The notes: generated by a model not told the origin, from the sequence alone. A stretch of 60,214 nt of DNA from Deltaproteobacteria bacterium (GCA_022711595.1 JAKLET010000014.1:1-60214); one strand, 5' to 3'. Positions 40,977 to 50,524 are shown, counted from the stretch's first letter. Program-made: numbers and translations.

Positions 40977-41015
40977 ACCAGGCAAACCAGGCAAAACCGG
41001 AGAAAGCGTTGGTAA

Positions 41016-41537
41016 TTATTTTTCCAGGTCAACGAAGAAATTGAGCTTCCACCTGCCTTCTTCTTTTATTATTTGGAAATCCTTTGGTTCATCACTTACC
41101 GTGATCGTCAGGATGGCGAGCTCTTTTGCTGTTGATTGTAACCTGTATTGCCCTCCAAGCACCTGCGGCAGAAATGATATTTTGTCCCATTCGGCATTCA
41201 AATTGTCGAAATATTCGGTTCTTAGATTTGATGTGTTGTTATCGAGCATGTCAAAGACCTGGGTTTCTGTCACTGATTTTCCCTGGGCAACGGCCATGTC
41301 GGTGATCAATTTCGCAAGCCTTTTTTTGCTTGCCATGGTCATCAAATCCCACACCTTCTCATATTTCTTTGCACCCAGGTCTTTAAAGAAACCCTTGTAA
41401 AGCTCTATAAAGTCGGTTTCGGGGGCGGCGGCGGCCGTGATCGGACAAAGGGCCGCAAAAGCGAAAAGGACGGCGGTCAAGACCAGGGTACACGGCAATA
41501 ACGTTTTCCTTTTAGTTTCTTTTTGATTGCCAAGCAT
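41016..41537 (-). CDS. Exported NTF2-like protein
   Basis: The protein has 173 residues from ATG 41537, preceded by AAAAGGAGGGCTGCCGT. A signal peptide (LPCTLVLTAVLFAFAALCPI, then TAAAA-PE) is followed by a helix pair (FIELYKGFFKDLGAKKYEKV, WDLMTMASKKRLAKLITDMA) and beta strands ending KDFQIIKEEGRWKLNFFVDL. That is the pattern of small NTF2-like periplasmic proteins. No active site is seen. Confidence 0.7.
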   Translation of the reverse strand: MLGNQKETKRKTLLPCTLVLTAVLFAFAALCPITAAAAPETDFIELYKGFFKDLGAKKYEKVWDLMTMASKKRLAKLITDMAVAQGKSVTETQVFDMLDNNTSNLRTEYFDNLNAEWDKISFLPQVLGGQYRLQSTAKELAILTITVSDEPKDFQIIKEEGRWKLNFFVDLEK

Positions 41538-41731
41538 CACGGCAGCCCTCCTTTTTTATACGAGCATAAGAACCTGTTATCACCTGATCCACAGATTGTC
41601 AATGACAGTTTTTTGTTGCGCGAGAACAAAGATTTGGCTAAAAGATGGAAAGCATCACTGATCTGGCCCATGCAGGACGCTTTCGAAAAGCATAATGATC
41701 GATGTACAATGAAAAAGTGAAAGGTGCCGAC

Positions 41732-42523
41732 ATGAAGAAAACCCATCTTATCATAATTGATCCCCAGGTGGATTTTTGCCTCCCCGAAGGGGCACTCTAC
41801 GTCCGGGGTGCGGACGGAGACATGGAAAGGCTCGCCGGGTTTATCGGCATACAGGGCTGCCGGATCGATGAGATCCATGTCACCCTCGATACACACCATT
41901 TTCTCGATATCGCCCACCCTGTGTTCTGGAAAGACAGCACCGGCGGACACCCGCCGCCGTTCACGGTCATCACGGTCAGCGATGTGGAAAACGGGAGATG
42001 GGCCCCGACGGTTCCTTCAGCACATGAAAAGGTGCTGAGGTATGTCAGGGCGCTGGAAGCAAACGGCAGGTATGCCCTGTGCATCTGGCCGCCGCATTGC
42101 CTGATAGGGAGCGCGGGCGCCTGCATCCATCCCGCGGTCCACAGTCAGCTGCTGGCATGGGAGGAAGGCCGAGCAACCCCGGTGGACTTTATTACCAAGG
42201 GAAGCAACCGCTGGACAGAACATTATTCTGCCGTCATGGCGGAGGTCATCGACCCCGGCGATACGGGTACATCGTTGAACACGGGATTGATAGAGGCACT
42301 CCAGGGGGCCGGCCGTGTACTTGTCGCAGGCGAAGCCTTGTCCCACTGTGTGGCCAACACCGTCACGGACATCGCCGATAACTTCGGTGAAAAAAATATC
42401 AAAAAGCTTGTCCTGCTGGAAGACTGCTCAAGTCCTGTGGCTGGATTCGAACAGCTCGGGGCGGATTTCGTGGAGAGGATGGTTAAACGGGGAATGAAGG
42501 TAAAGACAGCTTCAAACGTTTGA
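41732..42523 (+). CDS. Nicotinamidase/isochorismatase-family cysteine hydrolase
   Basis: The start at MKKTHLII (41732) gives 263 residues; the longer frame starts 30 bases upstream. The triad positions are visible: Asp in LIIIDPQVDFCLPEGAL, a Lys in FITKGSNRWTEHYS and the nucleophile Cys in VAGEALSHCVANTVTDI. The metal-binding D-x-H residues lie in TLDTHHFLDIAHPVFW. The length and the motif order fit PncA-type nicotinamidases better than isochorismatases. The expected reaction is nicotinamide to nicotinate for NAD+ salvage. A macrodomain gene follows. Confidence 0.85.
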   Translation: MKKTHLIIIDPQVDFCLPEGALYVRGADGDMERLAGFIGIQGCRIDEIHVTLDTHHFLDIAHPVFWKDSTGGHPPPFTVITVSDVENGRWAPTVPSAHEKVLRYVRALEANGRYALCIWPPHCLIGSAGACIHPAVHSQLLAWEEGRATPVDFITKGSNRWTEHYSAVMAEVIDPGDTGTSLNTGLIEALQGAGRVLVAGEALSHCVANTVTDIADNFGEKNIKKLVLLEDCSSPVAGFEQLGADFVERMVKRGMKVKTASNV

Positions 42524-42666
42524 GCTCGGGGCGCCTGGCCTTGAAACAGGATCTGCATTTGACACCTCAACCTGTCTACGATAATATTCTTTTTATACTG
42601 ATAAATCGAGGTGTTGTCATTTTACAAGGCATCGAACGCCGTGAAAGGAAACGCCGAGGAGGAGCT

Positions 42667-43221
42667 ATGGCTGGTACGCTGGTGAACAAGTTGGCCCTTC
42701 CGGGGAACCGGGAGTTTGCGGTTGTCATCTATGACCTGCTCTACGAGCCCGTCGACTGCATCGTCAATGCGGCGAACGGATATCTGTCCCACGGAGGCGG
42801 GGTTGCGGCCGCCATCTCCAGGGCTGCAGGTCCGAGGCTCGACGAAGAAGGCGACGAAATTGTCAGGAGATCCGGGGCCATACCAGTGGGTGAGGCGGTG
42901 GTGACAACGGCCGGCAACCTGCCCTTCAAGGGCGTCATCCACGCAGTCGGCCCCATGATGGGAAGCGGCGATGAAGAGAACAAGATCGTGAAGGCCCTTC
43001 ATTCATCCTTTCTGAGGGCATCCGAGAAGGACTGGCAATCGCTGTCCTTTCCCGGTATCAGTTCGGGTATCTTTGCTGTTCCCCTCAGCATTTGCGCCCG
43101 TGCGTACGTCCGGGCGGTGAAGGAGTTCTTTCCGCAGCACCCCGACTCTTCCCTCAGGACCATCAGATTGTGCCTCTTCAAGGGCCCGCTTCTGGAGGCG
43201 GTGAAGAAGGAACTGGAATAA
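42667..43221 (+). CDS. Macro-domain (ADP-ribose-binding/hydrolase) protein
   Basis: The start at MAGTLVNK (42667) follows CGAGGAGGAGCT; the in-frame extension to 42520 is unlikely. The 184-residue protein is a single macro domain: DCIVNAANGYLSHGGGVAAA is the ADP-ribose-binding loop, then GEAVVTTAGNLPFKGVIHAV and SLSFPGISSGIFAVPLSICA. Such proteins remove ADP-ribose from proteins or hydrolyse O-acetyl-ADP-ribose. It lies 143 bases after the nicotinamidase-like gene on the same strand, so both may deal with NAD+ breakdown products. Confidence 0.9.
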   Translation: MAGTLVNKLALPGNREFAVVIYDLLYEPVDCIVNAANGYLSHGGGVAAAISRAAGPRLDEEGDEIVRRSGAIPVGEAVVTTAGNLPFKGVIHAVGPMMGSGDEENKIVKALHSSFLRASEKDWQSLSFPGISSGIFAVPLSICARAYVRAVKEFFPQHPDSSLRTIRLCLFKGPLLEAVKKELE

Positions 43222-43316
43222 CAACAGGCCGTCTGTCCATCTGAATGAGAAATGCAATGACCGGATATAGCTTCGCTAATGAAGATAAAGGATAGGCGGA
43301 AAAAGGGGGAGTGGGA

Positions 43317-43646
43317 ATGAAGAAAGGTTTTACAGTTGTGTTTGCTGCAATGTTCTTTCTGGCAGCGGCATGCGGTAATCTGTTCCCCACGAATATAGGA
43401 GACATCACCGGGAATCCCAGGAATTACGCCGGCAAAGAGGTGACCATATCCGGGGAGGTTGTCGATGCCTTCTCATTCTTTCTTATCAAATACTTTGTCG
43501 TCAGGGACGCAACCGGAGAGATCACCGTGATCACGAACAAACCGGTCCCGGGAAAAGGCGAGAAGCTGAAAGTGACGGGCACCGTCAAGGAGGCCTTTTC
43601 GATCGGCAGCCGGAACCTGCTCGTCATTATGGAAAAAGAAAAATAA
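43317..43646 (+). CDS. Small OB-fold-like lipoprotein
   Basis: The start at ATG 43317 (GTG 43311 is also possible) gives 109 residues. The lipobox is FLAAAC. The mature part reads NPRNYAGKEVTISGEVVDAF, YFVVRDATGEITVITNKPVP and KLKVTGTVKEAFSIGSRNLL, the strand order of an OB fold as in bacterial YdeI/BOF-like proteins. It is probably an envelope lipoprotein that binds a small ligand or oligomer. Nearby genes do not suggest a role. Confidence 0.75.
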   Translation: MKKGFTVVFAAMFFLAAACGNLFPTNIGDITGNPRNYAGKEVTISGEVVDAFSFFLIKYFVVRDATGEITVITNKPVPGKGEKLKVTGTVKEAFSIGSRNLLVIMEKEK

Positions 43647-43793
43647 ACCCGGCAGCCGGGAAACCGCTTGCCGGTGAAGGTCCTGGTATCTTCCATCGTT
43701 AAGATGCGCCTTCGCTTCGCGTCTAACCTTTCGAAGCCGGCCATGAACGAGGGCTGGAACATGCGATGGTCTTTTATGACCGATGTTCAGCCG

Positions 43794-44918
43794 TCAGAGC
43801 ACCCTGCCGGCCGGCGTCCTGCGCAAAAGCGCGGTCAGTGCCCAGCTTCCCGCCAGGCCGATCGAAAAGGAGATGAGGAACTTCACGAAGGCTGGAAGAG
43901 GCTGCCCGACGAGCATGTACTGGGCCCAGGTCACGAAGGCGTAGTGAAAAATGTAGATGCCGTAGGCGTTGTCCGAGAGATTGTCGAACACAGACCGGGC
44001 GGTCCTGAAGAACCTGCGGGCAATGCCCAGAGCGGCAAGGTTTGTGAAAACACAGCATAAGGCGAAGCTTGTGATCTGGAGGACATTCGACGCGTATGGC
44101 GGCATGCCGGCGGAATACATTTCGCTGAGCCCGTTAACGAGATAACCAAACGCTCCTATGGCAAGCCAGAGGGGCCAGGGCCTCAGGTTCTCGCGAGAGA
44201 GCGAGCGTCCCATGTCCGCGCCTCCAAGGGCGACTCCAAGCAGGAACCAGGTGAAATATAACAGGACCCTGGAAGCATGTGCCAGGCCCAGCGGCCCTAT
44301 CAGGCCAATCGAGTCCGGCCACGGGAGCAGCTTTGCGGGAATGGCTGTTGTCAGGGTTGCCGCTAGGAAAACGGCAGCCAGGCCGGCCGGCGATCCGGCA
44401 GTCCAGGAAAATTTCTTCATGAGACCGGGGAAGATCCGGAACACGGCGGCGGCGACAAGACAGAACGCGATCAAAACCCAGATGAACCAGAGCGGCCCCG
44501 AGTTCCAGTACCTGCCGGTGAAAAAACTGTCCAGGAAGCCGCCCCGGCCGGCATGATCGCTTAAGAGCCAGGACGGATAGAAGGCTATCGGACTTAGCAC
44601 AACGGAGGCGGCAACGAAGGGTATACCGAGACGCTTCAGGCGGTCTGTCAGGAAGCGGCCTGCACCTTTGCGCGAGATGGATGGCGCCACGAACAGCCCG
44701 GAGATAAAGAACATGAGGGACATGAAGAAGATGTCGTTCCAGCCCACAAGGATATTGAGAGGGGAAAAGCGGACCGTGTCGACAACCGGTGCGGAGGATT
44801 CCAGGTAATGCGCCGGGTCAAAATGACTGAACGTTGTGTATGCCAGCGCGGCGTGGTGGGCGACCACGGACATGTTCACGAAACTGCGCAGATAGTCGAT
44901 ACCCACATCACGGCCCAT
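43794..44918 (-). CDS. Acyltransferase-3 family membrane protein, second copy
   Basis: The start MGRDVGIDYLRSF (44918) follows TGGAGGAACCGG and gives 374 residues; the frame extends to 44984 without a site. About ten membrane segments are present. The family motifs read YLRSFVNMSVVAHHAALAYT, MFFISGLFVAPSISRKGAGR and FLTDRLKRLGIPFVAASVVL. It shares this layout with 20339-21526 but the sequences differ widely, so it is a distinct paralogue. It should acylate an envelope glycan. Confidence 0.85.
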   Translation of the reverse strand: MGRDVGIDYLRSFVNMSVVAHHAALAYTTFSHFDPAHYLESSAPVVDTVRFSPLNILVGWNDIFFMSLMFFISGLFVAPSISRKGAGRFLTDRLKRLGIPFVAASVVLSPIAFYPSWLLSDHAGRGGFLDSFFTGRYWNSGPLWFIWVLIAFCLVAAAVFRIFPGLMKKFSWTAGSPAGLAAVFLAATLTTAIPAKLLPWPDSIGLIGPLGLAHASRVLLYFTWFLLGVALGGADMGRSLSRENLRPWPLWLAIGAFGYLVNGLSEMYSAGMPPYASNVLQITSFALCCVFTNLAALGIARRFFRTARSVFDNLSDNAYGIYIFHYAFVTWAQYMLVGQPLPAFVKFLISFSIGLAGSWALTALLRRTPAGRVL

Positions 44919-45223
44919 CCGGTTCCTCCAATGTAAAAGCTCGCAGTGTTTAAAATCGCGTCCCGATCCGCAAGCCCTTGACAAAGGGCCTGTCCAGCGA
45001 TTGGGCTGTAAAAAATGTGATTGTTTATATCATCTTCGGTTTCTTAAAATCCAGCATTATAACCCAACCTGCCCCCCCCGATGAGAAGATCCGGCCCGCG
45101 GGGATCCGGCCGGTCATTTTACGGCCGCGAAATTGCACGTTGACTGGCCCGACGGAGAATTGTAATATTTGGGCAATTGCAGTATGCCGCACATTAACCT
45201 TGATAAACCCACGGTAAGGAGCT
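44919..45223. other. Intergenic interval, nothing firm
   Basis: Space between the divergent acyltransferase and methyltransferase genes. A small hairpin (GCCCTT-GACA-AAGGGC near 44973) and GC-rich partial palindromes near 45090-45130 are present. No gene or clear promoter was identified. Confidence 0.5.
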
Positions 45224-46057
45224 TTGATAATAGACGAGTATCTCTCAACCGGTTTCACAGACGTTGACAGTGCAAGCAACAGGGATGTGTATTTTAACTG
45301 CCTGGTTTTTTTGGATTCTTTGCCGTATTTCCGCGAATACAAGCACAGGAGCTACGAACTTTTGCGGCTTGGGCAAGGAATGACGGTGCTTGACGCAGGC
45401 TGCGGACTTGGTGATGATGTCTTCAGGATCGCCGGGAGGGTGATGCCCGGCGGCAGGGTGGTGGGCATTGACTCAAGTGTTGTCATGATCGAGAAGGCCA
45501 GGTCGAATGAACTTTCCATGCGCCTGCCTGCCGAGTTTCGGGCGGGAGATATCAGGGAACTGCCTTTTCCGGACAATTCTTTTTCGCGATGCAGGATCGA
45601 CCGGGTGCTGCAGCACATTTCACGGCCGGAGGCTGCCGTATCCGAGCTGGCGCGTGTCCTTGAGCCCGGGGGGCTGCTGCTGGCCTACGACAATGACTGG
45701 GGAACATTTTCTGTGACATCCGGAGACCATGAGACGACCAGGTCGCTGGAGAAGTTCTGGTGTGATTCCTTTACCAACAGCTGGATCGGCCGGGACCTCT
45801 GTGACCTTTTCATTTCATCCGGCCTGTCGGATGTGGAAATATACCCCGGCACTTGCGTCATAAGAGATTTCGAAACAGCCGACAAGGTGTACAATTTGCG
45901 GGAAACGGTTCGAAGGGCAACCGCCGAGGGGGTGATTTCCCGTGACCGGGGCCGCAGCTGGATAGAAGAGCTTGTTGACAGAACAGGGAAAGGCAGCTTC
46001 CTGGCATCGCTTACAGCTTACACGGCTGTTGGGCAAAAAAACCAAAAAGCAGTTTAA
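45224..46057 (+). CDS. Class I SAM-dependent methyltransferase
   Basis: The TTG start at 45224 is chosen because AAGGAGCT precedes it by only a few bases; the product has 277 residues. The Rossmann motifs are complete: VLDAGCGLGDDVFRIAGRVM (SAM loop), GRVVGIDSSVVMIEKAR, GDIRELPFPDNSFSRCRIDR and RVLEPGGLLLAYDND. A C-terminal lid of about 110 residues is unusual for the smallest enzymes. The substrate is unknown. The stop is followed by GTTTCAA-rich sequence before the ABC operon on the other strand. Confidence 0.9.
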   Translation: MIIDEYLSTGFTDVDSASNRDVYFNCLVFLDSLPYFREYKHRSYELLRLGQGMTVLDAGCGLGDDVFRIAGRVMPGGRVVGIDSSVVMIEKARSNELSMRLPAEFRAGDIRELPFPDNSFSRCRIDRVLQHISRPEAAVSELARVLEPGGLLLAYDNDWGTFSVTSGDHETTRSLEKFWCDSFTNSWIGRDLCDLFISSGLSDVEIYPGTCVIRDFETADKVYNLRETVRRATAEGVISRDRGRSWIEELVDRTGKGSFLASLTAYTAVGQKNQKAV

Positions 46058-46112
46058 AAGTTTCAATGTTCCAGGGTTTCAAAGTGAAAAGATAAAGGAA
46101 AGAAAAACAGTT

Positions 46113-47198
46113 TCAAGGTTTTATGATAATACCCGATCCCTGGCTCCAGATAAGCCAGACACGTTCATTCAGCTCATAGGGCATTGCCATTCCTTCGATG
46201 AAAAGATAATTGAGGACCTGCACATCCAGCAGGCCGTTGTCGGCCAGACGGATCGAATAGCGAGTCACATCGCCGAAAAACATGCTTTTCTCGATGACCC
46301 CGTTGATCCCGTTTTCGTAGCTTTCGGGTTCGAGGAGGCTGATACGGATCTGCTCCGGGCGGACTCCGTATATGACCTGCTGGCCCGGATGAAAAGGAAG
46401 GCGGCCGCGGCGATAGACCGGCCAATGCCCGAAGAGCTTGATCTCACACCTCTCCTCGGTAGAAGCAGTTACATGTCCTTCGAAAAAGTTAATGTCCCCG
46501 ACGAAATCGGCAGTGAATTGCGTTGCAGGGTTGTAATATACATCGCTGGGGAAACCATAATGTTCGATACGCCCATCGTTCACAATGGCGACACGGTCAG
46601 CCAGTTCAAAGGCCTCCTCCTGATCATGTGTTACCATCATTGTGGTTACGCCGATCTCCTTCACGATCTTTTTTAATGATTGACGAAGCTGTATGCGGGT
46701 TTTAGTGTCTACGGCGCCCAGGGGTTCATCCAACAAAAGCAACCGCGGTTCATAGGCAAGGGCTCGAGCCAATGCCACCCGCTGCTGCTGCCCTCCAGAC
46801 AGCTGCGCCGAATATCGGTTGCCCAATCCGGGCAGACCCACCAGCTCAAGCAGGTGCGCGCTGCGGGCTTGCCGCTGAGAGGCAGGCGTTTTCCTGATCT
46901 TCATCCCGAACTCAATATTCTCGGCAATTGTCATATTGGGAAAGATCGAATAATTCTGGAAGACGAACCCGAGACCTCGTTCCTGCGGCGGCAGGAGGGT
47001 GATGTCCAAGCCGTTCAGCAATATACGCCCCTCATCGGGCAGTATGAGACCCGCCACCATGCGCAGGATGGTGCTTTTCCCGCTGCCGCTTGATCCGAGA
47101 AGAACGATCAGCTCTCCGTCGTCAACATCCAGCGAAACCTTATCGACAACAGCGTGATTGCCGTATTTTTTACTGATCTGTTCAATAAGAATTGACAT
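46113..47198 (-). CDS. ABC transporter ATPase, sulfate/molybdate-type (CysA-like)
   Basis: The protein has 361 residues. The ABC core is complete: Walker A GSSGSGKS, Q-loop VFQNYSIFPNMTIAENIEFG, signature QLSGGQQQRVALARAL, Walker B LLLLDEPLGAVD and H-loop THDQEEAFELADRV. A C-terminal TOBE-like part (FEGHVTASTEERCEIKLFGH, VIYGVRPEQIRISLLEPESY) matches CysA/PotA/ModC-type importers. It begins directly after the permease stop, completing a binding protein-permease-ATPase operon. Confidence 0.9.
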   Translation of the reverse strand: MSILIEQISKKYGNHAVVDKVSLDVDDGELIVLLGSSGSGKSTILRMVAGLILPDEGRILLNGLDITLLPPQERGLGFVFQNYSIFPNMTIAENIEFGMKIRKTPASQRQARSAHLLELVGLPGLGNRYSAQLSGGQQQRVALARALAYEPRLLLLDEPLGAVDTKTRIQLRQSLKKIVKEIGVTTMMVTHDQEEAFELADRVAIVNDGRIEHYGFPSDVYYNPATQFTADFVGDINFFEGHVTASTEERCEIKLFGHWPVYRRGRLPFHPGQQVIYGVRPEQIRISLLEPESYENGINGVIEKSMFFGDVTRYSIRLADNGLLDVQVLNYLFIEGMAMPYELNERVWLIWSQGSGIIIKP

Positions 47199-48038
47199 TT
47201 ATTTACCTCGCTGCGCTCCCTTTTTGCCCGTTCGTGCGGCAAGAAAGAGGATAAGGGAGAAAAGTATGAAGGAGAGGATCGCAAGAACGGCCGCGACCGA
47301 ATTGGCTGCCTGAATGTTGCCGCTTTCAAACTGAGAAAAGATATACAAAGGGGCAGTCTGTGTCCGCAGCCTCAGGTTTCCCGAAACCATCACCGTTGCC
47401 CCGAATTCTCCCAGGGAATGGGCAAATGTAAGCAAGGAGCCGGTGAGCAGGCCGCCCTTCAACGCGGGGAACACAATGTGCAGAAAAGTCTGCCAGCGGC
47501 TGGCGCCCATGGTGTATGCCGCTTCTTCGTAGGTCGTTTCCAGGTCATCCAGTACGGGCTTGACGGTTCCCAGCATGTAAGGGAATGTGACAAAGATGTG
47601 GGCAAGCAAAACCGCTGCAGGGGTGAACATGGGCTGTATCCCAAGCGGCTCCAGCATCTGTCCGAACAGGCCGATGGGTCCCCAGAGCAGAAGCAGGGAA
47701 GTGCCGACGACGACATTGGGAATGGCAACGGGCAAATTCAGTACAATCCCGAGCTGTTCACGCCCGGGGAAACGGGTCTTGCTGAGAACGTAGGCCGCGT
47801 AGGTGCCGAGCAAGGCGTTGATGACTGCGGTCGCGAAAGCAATAATTAAACTGAAGCGGAGGGCGAAAAGCACATCGGCCGTTATGAGGGAAGCCCCAAA
47901 ATTGCCAAGGCCTCCCCGCAAGGCATAGATGAAGACCGAGGCCAGCGGCAGCAACAGGAGGGGCAGCAGCACCAGGACCAGAAAACCGGCCGGGAGCATG
48001 GAGGAGATCTTTCTATTGAACACCTTGTCCTGATTCAT
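47199..48038 (-). CDS. ABC transporter permease, sulfate-type
   Basis: The start MNQDKVFNRK (48038) follows AAGGAGTTAAAGCC and gives 279 residues with six membrane segments. The EAA loop is clear (EEAAYTMGASRWQTFLHIVF, then PALKGGLL). The pattern is that of CysT/CysW/ModB permeases. Classical sulfate importers have two permeases (CysT and CysW); only one gene is present, so the channel is probably a homodimer. It overlaps the binding-protein stop by a few bases. Confidence 0.88.
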   Translation of the reverse strand: MNQDKVFNRKISSMLPAGFLVLVLLPLLLLPLASVFIYALRGGLGNFGASLITADVLFALRFSLIIAFATAVINALLGTYAAYVLSKTRFPGREQLGIVLNLPVAIPNVVVGTSLLLLWGPIGLFGQMLEPLGIQPMFTPAAVLLAHIFVTFPYMLGTVKPVLDDLETTYEEAAYTMGASRWQTFLHIVFPALKGGLLTGSLLTFAHSLGEFGATVMVSGNLRLRTQTAPLYIFSQFESGNIQAANSVAAVLAILSFILFSLILFLAARTGKKGAQRGK

Positions 48039-49114
48039 GGCTTTAACTCCTTGAGGACCCTGTTTCTCCATATATCATCTATGATGCTGAGTTTGGCCTT
48101 CTGCCAGCCGCCAAAATCATCGATAAAGAAGGGGTCATGAATATGTCCGAACCGCGGGTTGGATGAATTCAGCCTTTCATCAACGCTTCGAAATCCGCTC
48201 TCAACAAAGATGCGCTGCGCTTCTTCACTCCAGAGAAAGTCGACAAATGCCTTGATAAGCTTTTCTTCCTTCCCGGAAACATGGGAATCGATGACGACCA
48301 CGGTATGTTCGCTTAAGATCGTACTTCGGGGGTAAACGATCTCAAGACGGGATGAACCGCGAGAGAGGCTCCAAATGGCATCCTGTTCGTAGGTGATAAG
48401 GGCATCGCCAAAACCGCTGTCAAATTGGGTTCTGGCCGCCCTGCCGCTGCCGGCCTGGACAACCACATTGCGCCAGATACCGCGGAGCATTGACCTGCCT
48501 GCGTCAGGACCTGAACCTGGCTGTCTCACTGCGGCACCGTATTCGGCAACAATGGCCCAGTTGGCGGCGCCAGAAGTGAGCGGGTCCGTATGAACGATAC
48601 GAACCCCGGGTTGAATCAGACCGGAGAAGTCGTGTATTTTTTTCGGATTACCCGGTCTTACCTGTATTATGAAAGGGGTGCGGTTGATCACACCCTTGTG
48701 GGGCAGTTCCTTCCAGGTCTCGGTGCGTATGACGCCGGCTTTTTTGAGCCTCTGGGCATCCAGCTCTGTAGAAAGGATGGCAATCTCGGCCGGGACGCCC
48801 ATTATCAACTGATTTGTAACGGTACCCGATCCGCCGAAAGAGCTGATAAGCTCCACGCTCTGACCGGTCTCGGCCATCCACTTTTTTTGAAAGGCAGGGA
48901 ATATACCCCTGGTGATGACAGGCTCGAGGATGGAGAATCCATAAAGCACGATAGTCCTGGGACGGTTGCTTCTTTGTGAAGGCAGCCAGGGCCAGATAGT
49001 CCAGAGGACAAGGGCCAGCATTATACAGGCTGCCGCAGTTCTTCGCACCAGGCGATATTTTACGGAAGAAGCAGTATGAATAGACATGGAAAGTTTTTCT
49101 TTTTTTGCCTCCAT
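48035..49114 (-). CDS. Sulfate-type ABC transporter substrate-binding protein
   Basis: The protein has 359 residues from ATG 49114 (AAAGGAAA just upstream); ATG 49087 is also possible. An N-terminal membrane anchor (AACIMLALVLWTIWPWL) precedes a class II periplasmic binding fold of the Sbp/CysP kind: SSFGGSGTVTNQLIMGVPAE, RIVHTDPLTSGAANWAIVAE, FDSGFGDALITYEQDA and SGKEEKLIKAFVDFLWSEEA. Similar proteins carry sulfate, thiosulfate or tungstate. The ligand cannot be told from sequence alone. Confidence 0.88.
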   Translation of the reverse strand: MEAKKEKLSMSIHTASSVKYRLVRRTAAACIMLALVLWTIWPWLPSQRSNRPRTIVLYGFSILEPVITRGIFPAFQKKWMAETGQSVELISSFGGSGTVTNQLIMGVPAEIAILSTELDAQRLKKAGVIRTETWKELPHKGVINRTPFIIQVRPGNPKKIHDFSGLIQPGVRIVHTDPLTSGAANWAIVAEYGAAVRQPGSGPDAGRSMLRGIWRNVVVQAGSGRAARTQFDSGFGDALITYEQDAIWSLSRGSSRLEIVYPRSTILSEHTVVVIDSHVSGKEEKLIKAFVDFLWSEEAQRIFVESGFRSVDERLNSSNPRFGHIHDPFFIDDFGGWQKAKLSIIDDIWRNRVLKELKP

Positions 49115-49280
49115 TTTCCTTTTATTATGGGCAGACTGTCAAGGGTATTTTCGTTAATGATAGTGAACACCATCCAACCGCAATACCGGCTTCTTTTTCA
49201 AGCTGACCGATCACCCGCTTTAAACCGGACAAACTATCTTTCTTCTTTTTCTGCATCCCTGTCTGGGTTATATTGGAGAT

Positions 49281-50444
49281 GTGGAGCGATATTCCAATCT
49301 CCGGGGCAAGGCCCTTCTTTTCCTTCTCTTCCTCTGGTCGATCTGGTTCCTCAGTTTCTCCGTCAGGATAGTGCTCTCACCGATCCTGCCTATCATAGAA
49401 GACGAATTTATGGTCAACCACGCGCGGGCAAGCGGCATTTTTATATTCCTGTCGGTGGGATACGGCGTTTCAGTCATCATCTCGGGCCTTTTTTCCGGCA
49501 GGTTCGGCTACAAGAAGTCCATCGTTTTCTCTCTGCTGCTCCTGAGCCTGGTGACCTTTTTGATCCCCCTTGTACACAATTTCTTTTTGCTGTATCTTTT
49601 CACCCTCGTGCTCGGTTTTGCCGTAGGCGCGTATATACCTTCCGTTATCCCGTTGATCACCGAATATTACTCCGAGAACAACTGGGGAAAGGCGATCGCC
49701 ATTCATGACACAGGGGCCTCGATCGCTATATTTTCCACTCCCTTCGTCGCCCTGCTGCTCCTTGGAATGCTCCCCTGGCGAGGGATATTCGTGGTGTTTG
49801 CGTGCATTTTTCTGATATGCGCTATAGTTCTATGCTTTGCATGCAGAGAGGTAAAGATAGGCAAAATGCCCAGAGCGGTGTTCGGGGACATCGTCAGGGT
49901 ACGGTCCCTCTGGATAATGGCCGCGCTTTTCACTTTTGGGGTGGGGGCGAACCTCGGCATTTATTCAATCGTACCTCTTTACCTGACCAAGGAACTGCAT
50001 CTGAATATAGGCTATGCGAATACCGTACTTGGCATATCGAGGCTGGGATCAGTCGGTGTGGCGATCGCGTGCGGTTTTCTTATTGACAGGTTTAATATGA
50101 GAAGGATCCTGTTCTTTATGATGGTCATAACGGGCGTTTTCACCATGCTTATGGGCCTTGTTTCCGTCAAATATATGGGGATTGTCCTTTTCCTGCAGGC
50201 GGTCTTCGTGACAGGTTTTTTTCCTGTCGGGCTTGTGGCGGTTGCAAAGATATTCAGCCGGGAGATGAGGGGCCTGGCCACGGGAATGATCCTTGCTGTG
50301 AGCATGGTTTTCGGGAGCGGGATCATACCCTATCTCCTGGGAGTCTCGGGGGATCTATACAGCTTCAGGCTGGGCATCGTAATCCTCGGTGCATTCGTAA
50401 CACTCGTCAGCGCATCTATCTTCCGGCTGAAAGAGCTTGAGTGA
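49281..50444 (+). CDS. MFS transporter
   Basis: The protein has 387 residues from GTG 49281 with GGAG nearby upstream. Twelve membrane segments and major-facilitator motifs are visible: SIWFLSFSVRIVLSPILPII in segment 1, the loop 2-3 motif GLFSGRFGYKKS, and the loop 8-9 copy CGFLIDRFNMRR. YSENNWGKAIAIHDTGASIA lies in the central region. The substrate is unknown. It is divergent from the ABC operon, with about 170 bases between. Confidence 0.9.
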   Translation: MERYSNLRGKALLFLLFLWSIWFLSFSVRIVLSPILPIIEDEFMVNHARASGIFIFLSVGYGVSVIISGLFSGRFGYKKSIVFSLLLLSLVTFLIPLVHNFFLLYLFTLVLGFAVGAYIPSVIPLITEYYSENNWGKAIAIHDTGASIAIFSTPFVALLLLGMLPWRGIFVVFACIFLICAIVLCFACREVKIGKMPRAVFGDIVRVRSLWIMAALFTFGVGANLGIYSIVPLYLTKELHLNIGYANTVLGISRLGSVGVAIACGFLIDRFNMRRILFFMMVITGVFTMLMGLVSVKYMGIVLFLQAVFVTGFFPVGLVAVAKIFSREMRGLATGMILAVSMVFGSGIIPYLLGVSGDLYSFRLGIVILGAFVTLVSASIFRLKELE

Positions 50445-50524
50445 ATGGCAGGTGTTGTTTACCGCTTGATCGAAGGCCTGTCCACGAGTAATATCTTTTT
50501 ATATAATATGATGCGGAGCAGACG

